Positions 27,658 to 36,872 of a DNA stretch of 64,000 nt are shown here, piece by piece. The notes beneath the pieces were generated by a model. The model saw only the letters and a list, made by a program, of their open reading frames with translations. It ran no database searches and was not told the origin of the DNA. Source of the stretch: Saccharicrinis carchari (GTDB lineage: Bacteria > Bacteroidota > Bacteroidia > Bacteroidales > Marinilabiliaceae); contig NZ_FXTB01000001.1 of assembly GCF_900182605.1 (NCBI RefSeq), positions 1,054,001 through 1,118,000 on the forward strand, in the 5' to 3' direction. A program made the translations under genes and the position numbers. Numbering within the stretch: the first letter of the stretch is position 1; each line of letters starts with the position of its first letter.

Positions 27658-27723
27658 ATGGTGAAAACCATAAATACTCACGGGGTGACTATTGGCATCT
27701 TGCACATAGTCACCCCGTGAGTA
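27658..27723. terminator. double hairpin between convergent genes
   Basis: A small stem ATGGT-GAAA-ACCAT (27658-27671) is followed by a perfect 18-pair inverted repeat (27675-27692 with 27706-27723) enclosing 13 bases. It lies between the convergent U32 and GH3 genes and probably ends or stabilises both transcripts. A T-run is lacking on the plus strand and weak on the minus strand. Confidence 0.55.
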
Positions 27724-27775
27724 AAAACACGGAGTACGGTTCCAGGTCGCACCCCTACTAAATTTAATAAAATCC

Positions 27776-30046
27776 CTACTTCAGCTCAAAGCTTCCGGTC
27801 AATCCTTTTATAGAACTCGTCCCAACCATTACATCGAACATGCCTGGCTCCACGATAAATTCACCTTGGTTATCGTAAAAACCCAGTTCGGCATTGCTTA
27901 GTGTAAATGAAACTGTTTTGGATGATCCCGGCTCCAACATAAATTTCTCAAAACCCTTAAGTTCTTTTATGGGGCGGGCAACGCTGGCCACCTTATCGTG
28001 AATATACAATTGGGTAACTTCTTCGCCGGCTACCTTGCCATTATTCTTCACCACAACCGAAACTTTGATACCCGAAGGATCAGAGTCATCAATTTTCAAA
28101 TCGGCATATTCAAAATCTGTATAACTCAATCCATGGCCGAAGGCAAAAAGCGGATCGTTGGACTCATCGATGTAATGCGACCAGAAAACATTTCCCTCAA
28201 CATTAACCGGACGACCTGTACTATATTTATTGTAATAAATGGGGCACTGTCCTACACTACGTGGAAAGGACATCGGCAGTTTACCCGAGGGGTTGTATTC
28301 GCCAAACAATACGTCGGCAATAGCATTACCCGTTTGTGATCCCAACTGCCAGGTCTCCACAATAGCCGGAATATTATCGGCAGCCCAGGGCAATGCCAGG
28401 GGACGCCCATTCATCAGCACCAGAACAACATTCTTATTTACTTTATACACCTCCTCTAGCAATTCCTGCTGAACTCCCGGCAAGCCAATATTAGTACGAC
28501 TACGTGCTTCCCCTGAATGAAAACCGTGCTCACCCAACACCATTACTACCACCTCCGACGCTTTGGCTAATCGAATGGCTTCGTTAAAACCACTTTTATC
28601 CGTAGTATTTTCATTTAGCTCTAACACAAAATTCACATCACCTGTTACCACATCTGCTCCTTTGGCATAGGTAAAGTTGGATGTTTTTTCCTTTAAGCCT
28701 TCCAACACGGAAAAAGCGGTACCATCGTCTGAACCAATGCGCCAGCTGCCCAGGGGACTGGTTTTATCGTCGGCCAAAGCACCAATCACAGCAATTTTCT
28801 TTTGCGCCTTAGCAAATGGCAAAATCGCCCCCTCATTCTTTAATAAAACAATAGATTTACGAGCCATATCGAGCACCGTCTTTTGATGATCCTCATGGTA
28901 TAGCATTTCTTTTTCGCGTGCCTCGTCGCAATAGCGGTAGGGATCGTCGAACAGACCCAATTCATACTTTACTTTAAGAATTCTGCGTACCGCATCGTCT
29001 ATTTTATCCTCGCTCACCTTTCCTTCTTTTACCAAATCCACTAAATGATTTACATAGGCATGCGATTCCATATCCATATCCGAACCGGCATTTGCGGCGT
29101 GCATGGCTGCTTCATTTAGGTCGGCAGCAAATCCATGAGGTATCATTTCCATCACACTTCCCCAGTCGGACAGCACAAATCCTTCGAAACCCCATTCATC
29201 TTTTAATATATCGCGTTGCAAAAAGGTACTTCCAGTGGCGGGTACCCCGTTAAGAATGTTAAATGCATTCATCACGGTTTTTACGTCGGCTTCTTGTATG
29301 GCCGCTTTAAAGGGCGGAAAAATGATATTGTACAAGGTGGATGTTCCCACATCCACGGTATTGTAATCTCTTCCCGCTTCGGCAAAACCATATCCGGCAA
29401 AATGCTTGGCACAGGCAGCAATGGTATTATTGGCCGCAAGATCATCGCCCTGGAAGCCTTTTACGCGTGCTACGCCAATTTTGGCTCCCAGGTAAGGATC
29501 TTCACCTGCCCCTTCCATCACGCGCCCCCAACGGGCATCGCGCGAAATATCAACCATAGGGGCAAATGTCCAATTGATACCTATAGCTGATGCCTCTACA
29601 GCGGCCATTCTGGCTGATTGACGTATGGCTTCCAGATCCCAACTGGCTGCCTCTCCTAAAGGGATAGGTGCTAAGGTTTTGTGACCATGAATTACATCTA
29701 AGCCAAAAATCAAAGGAATTCCCAGGCGGGTTTCCTCAACGGCTATTTTCTGCAGCGCTCTAACCTGTTCTGCTCCTCTAACATTTAGGAATGATCCAAC
29801 CATTCCTTTTCGTAAATGTTCATATTTTATTTTGGCTCCGCCTTCGCTGGGAGCAGGTCCGGTAGCATCATAAAAACCATTGTATTGGTTCATCTGCCCT
29901 ACTTTTTCTTCTATGGTCATTTTTGACAACAAAGCATCTACTTGTTGATCAATAGAGCCAGTTTCATTTTCCGGTTGCTTAGATACACAAGCATTCATCA
30001 TTAGAATGCCAATTACAACTGAGAATAAAAATTTCGTTTGTTTCAT
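27776..30046 (-). CDS. GH3 beta-glucosidase, lipoprotein
   Basis: This 756-residue exo-acting beta-glucosidase of the BglX-like branch removes glucose from the non-reducing ends of beta-gluco-oligosaccharides. The signal peptide ends in a lipobox (MMNAC, Cys20), so it is anchored in an envelope membrane, probably facing the periplasm. The GH3 N-domain has ARWGRVMEGAGEDPYL (171-186), KHFAGYG and the nucleophile Asp294 in GFVLSDWGS. The (alpha/beta)6 domain and a fibronectin-III-like C-terminal domain follow. It is the last gene of the PUL, 29 bases after another GH3. Confidence 0.93.
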   Translation of the reverse strand: MKQTKFLFSVVIGILMMNACVSKQPENETGSIDQQVDALLSKMTIEEKVGQMNQYNGFYDATGPAPSEGGAKIKYEHLRKGMVGSFLNVRGAEQVRALQKIAVEETRLGIPLIFGLDVIHGHKTLAPIPLGEAASWDLEAIRQSARMAAVEASAIGINWTFAPMVDISRDARWGRVMEGAGEDPYLGAKIGVARVKGFQGDDLAANNTIAACAKHFAGYGFAEAGRDYNTVDVGTSTLYNIIFPPFKAAIQEADVKTVMNAFNILNGVPATGSTFLQRDILKDEWGFEGFVLSDWGSVMEMIPHGFAADLNEAAMHAANAGSDMDMESHAYVNHLVDLVKEGKVSEDKIDDAVRRILKVKYELGLFDDPYRYCDEAREKEMLYHEDHQKTVLDMARKSIVLLKNEGAILPFAKAQKKIAVIGALADDKTSPLGSWRIGSDDGTAFSVLEGLKEKTSNFTYAKGADVVTGDVNFVLELNENTTDKSGFNEAIRLAKASEVVVMVLGEHGFHSGEARSRTNIGLPGVQQELLEEVYKVNKNVVLVLMNGRPLALPWAADNIPAIVETWQLGSQTGNAIADVLFGEYNPSGKLPMSFPRSVGQCPIYYNKYSTGRPVNVEGNVFWSHYIDESNDPLFAFGHGLSYTDFEYADLKIDDSDPSGIKVSVVVKNNGKVAGEEVTQLYIHDKVASVARPIKELKGFEKFMLEPGSSKTVSFTLSNAELGFYDNQGEFIVEPGMFDVMVGTSSIKGLTGSFELK

Positions 30047-30075
30047 TATATATAATTAGTAATTTGTTCGGCACA

Positions 30076-32460
30076 TCAAAAACTTACGTTCTCCACATCT
30101 TTGAATTTAATTACCTGTGGTGTGTACGTCATATTTTTGCATCTTTCTATCAGCTCTTTCACTTGCTGATGTGTAATTTCATTGTGCGTAATATACGGAA
30201 ATTTAATTATTGGATGCTCCAGGAAAAACCCGGGTATATTTGCTTCATCCATAGATTTACCTTCCGGCGTCCATCCCTTAATCCAGTTAGGGAAATATTC
30301 CTTTAGTAAGGCGCGTGTTTGCTCATGGTCCCACAGTTCTTTTACAAAAGTATATTCATCTACCATCAAGGGTATTTGTTGCGTTGAGTTAAGTACGATA
30401 CGCGCCGATTTTCTGATATCTCTTGATGATGCAGCAGCTGCTATTACAAACTCACCACTCTCAGCAATCCACCTATCGCGTTTGGCATCATAATACGAAA
30501 AATCTCTTTTTTCCAACTGAAAAGTTAGTTCCTTTGATTCGCCAGGAGCCAATGAAACTTTAGCAAACTTCTTCAATTCTTTTTTAGGTCTTTGCAAAGT
30601 ACACTCCTTATCTGTTACATACAGCTGTACAATTTCTTTACCCTCAACGGAACCTGTATTTTTTACCGTTACCTTTACCTCCAGCACATCCCGATCCGTT
30701 ATTTCATTGGCCGAAACTTTCATATCGGTATATTCAAATTGTGTATAAGATAGGCCATACCCAAATGGAAATAAGGGTTCAATTTGTTTTTCGTCATAAT
30801 AACGATAGCCCACAAAAATTCTTTCGCCATACAGCACGTTACCTTGCTCCCCCGGAAAGTTAAAAGAGGCAGGTGTATCTTGCAATTTAACAGGAAAGGT
30901 TTCTGCTAACTTACCTGAAGGGTTTACTTTTCCAAACAACACATCTGCCACTGCACCTGCTCCGGCTTGTCCGCCTAACCATGCTTCAACAATTCCCTCT
31001 ACCTTATTGGCCCATGGCATAGCTACGGCGCTACCATTGGTTAACACAACCACTGTATTTTGTTGTTTTTGGGCTATTGCCTCTATCAGTTTATTGTGAG
31101 AAATGGGCATATCTATATGCTTACGGTCAATCCCTTCCGACTCATACGAAAGAGGCAAGCCGGCCATAACAATAGCAATATCTGCATCACTTGCTACCTG
31201 CACGGCTTCTTCTATTAAACTCACATCAAGATCATCTTTTAATGAATAGCCTTGCGCAAAGGTATAGTTTATGCCTTTGCCATATTCCTGATCAAGAATA
31301 TCCCATACCTTATCCAACTGGGTAGGCTTTACTTCTGAGCTACCATTGCCCTGGTAACGTGGCGATTTAGCAAACTCACCAATGATGGCGATCTTTTTAT
31401 ATTTCTTTTTTGATAAAGGAAGTACTTGATGATCATTCTTTAATAATGTAATAGCTTCCCCCGCTACCTTACGCGCAAAAGCATGATGTTCTTTTACTTT
31501 TTGGTCAACATCGGCTTTTTCTAACGATTTAGCTTTTAAAACAACCGTTAAGATATCACGTACCCTGTTGTTCAAAACAGTTTCGTCAAGCTCGCCTGAT
31601 TGGGCTGCTTGGAGCAAAATATTATCATTTACATCACTTACGCGGGGCATTTCGATATGCATGCCTGCTTCCAGCGCTTTTACCCTATCAATTACTGCAA
31701 ACCAATCGGAGATAACAATGCCTTCAAAGCCCCAGTCTTTTTTCAGAATATCGGTCAATAAATAAGGACTCTGTGTACCATACTCACCTCTAACCCGATT
31801 ATAACAAGCCATTACGGTCCATGGCTGTGCTTTTTTCACCGCAATTTCAAAAGGGGTTAGATAGATCTCATGCAAAGTGCGTTTATCCACATCAGAATTC
31901 ATAAACATACGCATTGTTTCTACATTGTTGGCCACGTAGTGCTTCAATGATGTTCCAACGCCCTGATCCTGTACGCCATTAATATAAGCTGCCCCTAACT
32001 CGCCCGACAAAACAGGATCTTCTGAAAAGTATTCAAAATTTCTGCCCCCTAATACCGAACGCTTGATATTTACTCCCGGGCCCAACAAAACATTTACACC
32101 CAGGGCCTGACATTCCTCGCCCAGGGCTTTTCCTATCTGATAAATTAAATCTACATCCCAGGTTGCACTTAGAGCCGATGCTGTAGGGAAGCATGTTGCC
32201 GGGTGCTGGTCGCCATAGCCGGCTTTGTTAGTGGCCGGAGCACGACGCAAACCATGCGGGCCGTCGGCCATCCAAATCCAGGGTATGTCTAATCGTTCAA
32301 TAGGTTGAGAACTCCAATCATCTCTACCTGAGCAGAGAGATACTTTTTCTTCCAGTGTAAGCTGCGTGAGCAAATAGTCCACTTGCTCCTGGATTGTTTT
32401 TTCTTGTGCACTCATAATAAATCCCATAAAAATGAATGTGCATAATAATACCTTTTTCAT
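30076..32460 (-). CDS. GH3 beta-glucosidase, secreted, second subfamily
   Basis: The 794-residue GH3 enzyme is of a different branch from its neighbour. The N-terminus has MADGPHGLRRAP and GRNFEYFSEDPVLSGE, as in GH3 enzymes of the BglB/Bgl3 type. The nucleophile is Asp252 in GIVISDWFAV. Its signal peptide (MKKVLLCTFIFMGFIMSAQ) has no lipobox, so it is probably soluble in the periplasm. An (alpha/beta)6 domain and a fibronectin-III-like domain (about 600-670) are present, and the last 90 residues are an extra helical tail. Side-chain or short oligomer cleavage is likely. Confidence 0.92.
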   Translation of the reverse strand: MKKVLLCTFIFMGFIMSAQEKTIQEQVDYLLTQLTLEEKVSLCSGRDDWSSQPIERLDIPWIWMADGPHGLRRAPATNKAGYGDQHPATCFPTASALSATWDVDLIYQIGKALGEECQALGVNVLLGPGVNIKRSVLGGRNFEYFSEDPVLSGELGAAYINGVQDQGVGTSLKHYVANNVETMRMFMNSDVDKRTLHEIYLTPFEIAVKKAQPWTVMACYNRVRGEYGTQSPYLLTDILKKDWGFEGIVISDWFAVIDRVKALEAGMHIEMPRVSDVNDNILLQAAQSGELDETVLNNRVRDILTVVLKAKSLEKADVDQKVKEHHAFARKVAGEAITLLKNDHQVLPLSKKKYKKIAIIGEFAKSPRYQGNGSSEVKPTQLDKVWDILDQEYGKGINYTFAQGYSLKDDLDVSLIEEAVQVASDADIAIVMAGLPLSYESEGIDRKHIDMPISHNKLIEAIAQKQQNTVVVLTNGSAVAMPWANKVEGIVEAWLGGQAGAGAVADVLFGKVNPSGKLAETFPVKLQDTPASFNFPGEQGNVLYGERIFVGYRYYDEKQIEPLFPFGYGLSYTQFEYTDMKVSANEITDRDVLEVKVTVKNTGSVEGKEIVQLYVTDKECTLQRPKKELKKFAKVSLAPGESKELTFQLEKRDFSYYDAKRDRWIAESGEFVIAAAASSRDIRKSARIVLNSTQQIPLMVDEYTFVKELWDHEQTRALLKEYFPNWIKGWTPEGKSMDEANIPGFFLEHPIIKFPYITHNEITHQQVKELIERCKNMTYTPQVIKFKDVENVSF

Positions 32461-32552
32461 ATACTCTAATAAATTACAAGTTTTTACGCCACTTTTTCAG
32501 TGGAGCAACTAATATTTCTCTCATTATAAATATTTGTTCTTATTTGGTATTC

Positions 32553-32634
32553 GATGGAACTCCCCAATAATGTCTTCCCCTCCCGCTGAGATGCTTTTTT
32601 CACCTTTTTATCCTGCTCTTCCCGATAAGTCGGG
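32553..32634 (-). repeat. PUL leader repeat, copy 1
   Basis: GATGGAAC-TCCCC (32553 onward) with downstream TCCCGCTGAG and a CCCGA/TCGGG hairpin (32621-32634). This is the most diverged of four related spacers found just upstream of PUL start codons; this one precedes the second GH3 gene. Confidence 0.4.
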
Positions 32635-32697
32635 ACATGTTATTTATTTTCCTATAATAGTGGGTGTTTCACTTACCATACTGCAGGCCTTGTACAA

Positions 32698-34410
32698 TTA
32701 CTCCGCTGCTCTGCGCTGTTCCAACTCCTTTTGCATCAATATACTGGTTTTATGATCAATACTATAGAAATACAACAACACGGCGCACAATGCATACAGT
32801 ATACCCGGAATAACAGAAACCATTAGTTTTATACCACGAATAGCAGATTCTGTTTGCACTATATTTGGTTCGAACTTAAATACTAATAATAACCAACCTG
32901 CCAGCGCACCACCTATGCCCCAGCCTGCTTTTTGTGCAAAGGTAGCTGCCGAAAAAATCAACCCTGTTGATCTTCTTCCGGTTTTCCATTCGGCGTAATC
33001 CGCAGTATCGGCCAGCATAGTCCATAAAAGTACGACCGCCGGTGCATAGGTCATCTTGGCTAAGATATTAAAGGTATAAATCAGGATGTAATCACCTTTA
33101 CCCGGAATAAATAGCATGGCAAAGAAAATACCCGACAGAATGGTACTGGCCATAAATACATTTCTATTTCCGAACCTTTTTGCCAATGGTTTGGCCACCG
33201 GAAGAGCTACAATTAAAGCGATACTACTAACAATATTAAACAATTGAACATTTTGCTCTGCGCCAATATAATATTTAAAATAGTAGGCAATAGATAGGTT
33301 TTGCAGGGCAAACATAACAAACGACACAATACCCACTAAAGCCAGGATAACCCAAGGTCGGTTGTTAAAAAGATTTTTTAAATCTTCCTTTATAGAATTC
33401 TGCTGTGTTTTAGGGGGTTGCACTCTTTCTTTGGTAGAAAAAAAGGTAATTAAAAAGAAAACCACACTTAACAATCCTAAAACCATAAGTGTGTACTGAT
33501 ACCCTTTGGCTTTATTTACCGTATTATCATTTGCCCTTACATCAATGTAAGTAGGCTCACTTCCCTGTTTTATATAATGCACATCCACATTGGCTTGTGG
33601 ATAAGGAATCATTTGCGATATTTTTGCTTTGGCCTTAATTTCCGTTGAATCGAACTGGGCCAAGGCAAAAAGAGAATCGTTTGAAACTTCATCTTTGGGC
33701 TCAACAACAATAAATATTTTACTTGAAGCCGTTTTAGATTTTTCATCTTCGATGGAATATTCCAGCGTATCTACTCCAATAAAATCCGGATGAACCGTAT
33801 ACTGAATACTATCATTACCCACAACAAGAGCTGTACCCCCAATGCTGTTGTTCGACATTAAATTTGTGGTAAAATTACCTTGCCCAAAAAACAGCGCCAT
33901 CGACAAGGCAAAACCTGTTACTATTAATTGCCCCGAAAAGGCACTAACAAAGCGATAAGTATTAATACTTGCACGTTCATTGGTATCGGATGTCATAACA
34001 GCCATTAATGACGAATACGGCAGGTTTATCGCAGTATAGGCCGTCATTAAAAGAAAATAAGTAGTAGCTGCCCAAATAATCTTACCGGTTTGACTAAGGT
34101 CGGGGGTAGTAAATGTAAGCACCGCTAAAATGGCATAGGGCAATGCAGTAAGCAGAATAAAGGGACGGAACTTCCCCCACCGGGTATTTGTTCTATCCGA
34201 AATAATTCCCATTAACGGATCGGTTACCATATCCCATATTCTGGCAATAAGCATTATTGTGCCCGCGGCAGCTGGCGAAATACCAAAAGTATCGGTATAG
34301 AATATTAGAATCCAAAACCCCACCATGTCCCACACAAAGTGGGAAGCAGTATCGCCTAAGCCATACCCTAATTTTTCTTTAACGGATAGTTTTGTAGCTA
34401 TTTTGTTCAT
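32698..34410 (-). CDS. GPH-type sugar:cation symporter with a periplasmic Ig-like insertion
   Basis: This 570-residue inner membrane transporter belongs to the glycoside-pentoside-hexuronide family of the major facilitator fold. GYGLGDTASHFVWDMVGFW, MVTDPLMGIISDRT and RWGKFRPFI are family marks. About 125 extra residues (178-302) sit in the periplasmic loop between helices 5 and 6. That insert reads DSIQYTVHPDFIGVDTLEYS and SKIFIVVEP, close to cadherin/tandem-95 Ig-like repeats, and then TYIDVRANDN, like the start of such a repeat. Import of beta-gluco-oligosaccharides is inferred from the locus. The insert may help capture substrate or contact another envelope protein. Confidence 0.88.
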   Translation of the reverse strand: MNKIATKLSVKEKLGYGLGDTASHFVWDMVGFWILIFYTDTFGISPAAAGTIMLIARIWDMVTDPLMGIISDRTNTRWGKFRPFILLTALPYAILAVLTFTTPDLSQTGKIIWAATTYFLLMTAYTAINLPYSSLMAVMTSDTNERASINTYRFVSAFSGQLIVTGFALSMALFFGQGNFTTNLMSNNSIGGTALVVGNDSIQYTVHPDFIGVDTLEYSIEDEKSKTASSKIFIVVEPKDEVSNDSLFALAQFDSTEIKAKAKISQMIPYPQANVDVHYIKQGSEPTYIDVRANDNTVNKAKGYQYTLMVLGLLSVVFFLITFFSTKERVQPPKTQQNSIKEDLKNLFNNRPWVILALVGIVSFVMFALQNLSIAYYFKYYIGAEQNVQLFNIVSSIALIVALPVAKPLAKRFGNRNVFMASTILSGIFFAMLFIPGKGDYILIYTFNILAKMTYAPAVVLLWTMLADTADYAEWKTGRRSTGLIFSAATFAQKAGWGIGGALAGWLLLVFKFEPNIVQTESAIRGIKLMVSVIPGILYALCAVLLYFYSIDHKTSILMQKELEQRRAAE

Positions 34411-34520
34411 GCTAAATGTATTGACGGTTAACTATAATATAAATGCAAGCATATTGATCCTGCATTTATTATTTTCACTAAGTATTATCTATTAATTGCT
34501 TACACCGGGTATGCAGGCAA

Positions 34521-35333
34521 TTATTCTTCCCGTTGATACACCCTCACATAATCCACTTCCATAGTTTGTGGGAAAGCTTCGGCATCTATTCCTTGCACAC
34601 TACCCCACGCGCCACCTACAGCAACGTTTAAAATCAAATAAAAAGGTTTATTGTAAGGCCATTTGTCCTCACCCAGGCCTTCGTTTTGGTAAGTAAAATA
34701 AAGCTGATCATCCACATAACACTTCAAAACCTCAGGCGTCCACTCCAATACGTAGGTATGAAAAGCTTTGGTAGCATCGTCAATATTAATGGTTCCGGTT
34801 TTTTGTGTTCCTTTTTGCCATTGGTAATCTTTTGAGTGGGCCGATGCGTGAATAACCCCCGCCTCGTGTCCTACATGCTCCATAATATCAATCTCTCCAA
34901 TTCCGGGCCAGCCACCGTCATTAAATGACCAACCGCCGGGCATCATCCAAATAGCAGCCCAGGTTCCCTTTGCTTCGGGCACTTTGGCACGAACCTCTAT
35001 TCTACCATACTTCCAGTCGGCTTTTGATATTAAGCGAACCGAGGTATACGCTTTGTCGTGGTAGGTTTCATTTACTGCTGTTACGTGCAACAGGCCGTTT
35101 TTCACCCAGGCATTTTCTTTCCGGGCCACGGTATAGTATTGATCTTCATTATTACCCCAACCATGCGCGTTACCTTCCGTATCGTAATCCCACAAGGTGG
35201 AATCAGGCAAGCCCGTATAATCGAATTCATCTGACCAAACTAATTTATACTCTTGCTTGGGAGTACAAGCAATACTCATTATAAGTAACACTACTAAGGA
35301 CATGTGTACCCCTACTTTTTCCATATTTCTCAT
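34521..35333 (-). CDS. GH16 beta-1,3(4)-glucanase lipoprotein (laminarinase type)
   Basis: The 270-residue endo-glucanase has a lipobox at SIAC (Cys23) and a single GH16 jelly-roll domain. The catalytic motif is GEIDIMEHVG, with nucleophile Glu147, assisting Asp149 and acid/base Glu152; the extra Met in E-I-D-I-M-E is typical of laminarinases. WSDEFDYTGLPDSTLWDYD near residues 33-51 and EVDYVRVYQ at the end complete the fold. An in-frame ATG nine bases downstream of the annotated start (35324) is an alternative. It lies between two transporter genes and has no extra domains, unlike the other GH16 here. Confidence 0.93.
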   Translation of the reverse strand: MRNMEKVGVHMSLVVLLIMSIACTPKQEYKLVWSDEFDYTGLPDSTLWDYDTEGNAHGWGNNEDQYYTVARKENAWVKNGLLHVTAVNETYHDKAYTSVRLISKADWKYGRIEVRAKVPEAKGTWAAIWMMPGGWSFNDGGWPGIGEIDIMEHVGHEAGVIHASAHSKDYQWQKGTQKTGTINIDDATKAFHTYVLEWTPEVLKCYVDDQLYFTYQNEGLGEDKWPYNKPFYLILNVAVGGAWGSVQGIDAEAFPQTMEVDYVRVYQREE

Positions 35334-35361
35334 GTTATAGTATTTTATTCTATTAATTTAT

Positions 35362-36810
35362 TTACTCATTTTCTCCTTGATGCTGCACTTTACCACGACG
35401 CGCTATTAAAGCCCTTCTTATTTTGTTGGCTTTTTCTTCGGTAACATCATATTTCCACATAATTAATATGGCTATTACCGCTGTTACAATGGGTATCATT
35501 ATATCTGCAATACGTAGATTGGTAATGGTTTGAACTGTTTGTACCTTTACTTCTTCGTTAAACCCGACCAGGTGCAGTACAACACCACTGGTAAGCATAG
35601 CCAGTGCAGTACCCAGTTTTACCATCCACCAGTAAATAGCCCCAAACATAGCTTCTCTTCGTTCTCCATTATTAAGTTCATCCAAATCACAAACATCGGC
35701 AGTCATCGACATCATCAAAGTAAACAAGCCACCTATGCCAAAGGACAAAAAGGGGATGGGCATAAACATCAACCAATAATTATCGGGATTAAAACCCCAC
35801 CATTTTAAACCATAGCCAATCATTGAGAGCAGGGTAGCTATGATAAAAGCATTTTTCTTTCCAAACTTTTCGGATAATTTTGTTACGATAGGAATAACAA
35901 GGAATGCCGTAGCAAAAGCGCTAACCGTACCGAACCATGCGGGCCAGCCTCCCGCGGCTGCTGTATCTCCATTAAAAAGATAATAGACGATAATAAAGAA
36001 GGCAAACTGAGCTATCGTCTGAAAACCATTGAAGATAAAAAACGTAGCACCACACAGTTTAATAAAAGGTTTATTTTTAATGGTTAATTTAATTCCCTTA
36101 ATAAATTCCAATGTATTCGCTGCCAATTCGTTTCTTGACAAAGTTTTCATTTTATCTTTATCCGGAACTACCATTTCTCTATTGAAGAAAGCGGGTAGCG
36201 CACCCAATACCATGCATAAAGCACCTACCCAAACAGCCAGTATTCTGGCTCCCTCGGGAGCAGAGTCGAAAATTGACTCATTATAAATAATTACCCAAAA
36301 CCAAGGCGCTATCATCCAGGCTATTTGCCCCATAAACTGACCAACCGCCATTAGGCGTGTGCGCTCATTGTAATCCGGGGTCATTTCATAGCCTAAGCCA
36401 ATTAAAGGGGTGGCAAAAATAGTATATCCGATGTAAAAGAAGATGGATACAATTAAAAAATAAAAGAAGTTATACAGTTCAGAATTTTCAGGGTTTAACT
36501 GCCACATTATCATGTACGATACGCCTGAAATAATGCTCCCCGCTAAAATGTATGGCCTTCTGCGCCCCCATTTGGACTTTGTATTATCGGAGATAAACCC
36601 CATGATAGGATCTGTTAAAGCATCCAGTAGCCTGGGCAATGCACCCAACAAACCGGCAAGTACAGGATTCATACCCAGCGACATAACTAACACCACCATA
36701 AAAACACCTAAGGCTGCGGGAAACAGCTGATTGGCTAATTGACCTGACCCAAATGCTAGTTTTTGTCCTAAGGGTACTCTATCTTCCTGGGCTGTTTTAT
36801 AGGCTGTCAT
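35362..36810 (-). CDS. GPH-type sugar:cation symporter
   Basis: The 482-residue transporter has twelve predicted helices and the family motifs LPRLLDALTDPIMGFISDNT and SKWGRRRPYI. It lacks the periplasmic insert of the other symporter in the locus. A cytoplasmic-side motif near residues 370-400 (MSMTADVCDLDELNNGERRE) is also typical of the family. Its product probably imports a shorter or different oligosaccharide, supplying the cytoplasmic phosphorylase and GH17 enzymes encoded upstream. The 28-base gap to the GH16 gene suggests one transcript. Confidence 0.9.
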   Translation of the reverse strand: MTAYKTAQEDRVPLGQKLAFGSGQLANQLFPAALGVFMVVLVMSLGMNPVLAGLLGALPRLLDALTDPIMGFISDNTKSKWGRRRPYILAGSIISGVSYMIMWQLNPENSELYNFFYFLIVSIFFYIGYTIFATPLIGLGYEMTPDYNERTRLMAVGQFMGQIAWMIAPWFWVIIYNESIFDSAPEGARILAVWVGALCMVLGALPAFFNREMVVPDKDKMKTLSRNELAANTLEFIKGIKLTIKNKPFIKLCGATFFIFNGFQTIAQFAFFIIVYYLFNGDTAAAGGWPAWFGTVSAFATAFLVIPIVTKLSEKFGKKNAFIIATLLSMIGYGLKWWGFNPDNYWLMFMPIPFLSFGIGGLFTLMMSMTADVCDLDELNNGERREAMFGAIYWWMVKLGTALAMLTSGVVLHLVGFNEEVKVQTVQTITNLRIADIMIPIVTAVIAILIMWKYDVTEEKANKIRRALIARRGKVQHQGENE

Positions 36811-36872
36811 TGCTTGTATATTTAGATTTCATTTCTTAGATATTTTTTATCGATCGTTTGGGTTGCACTGCA

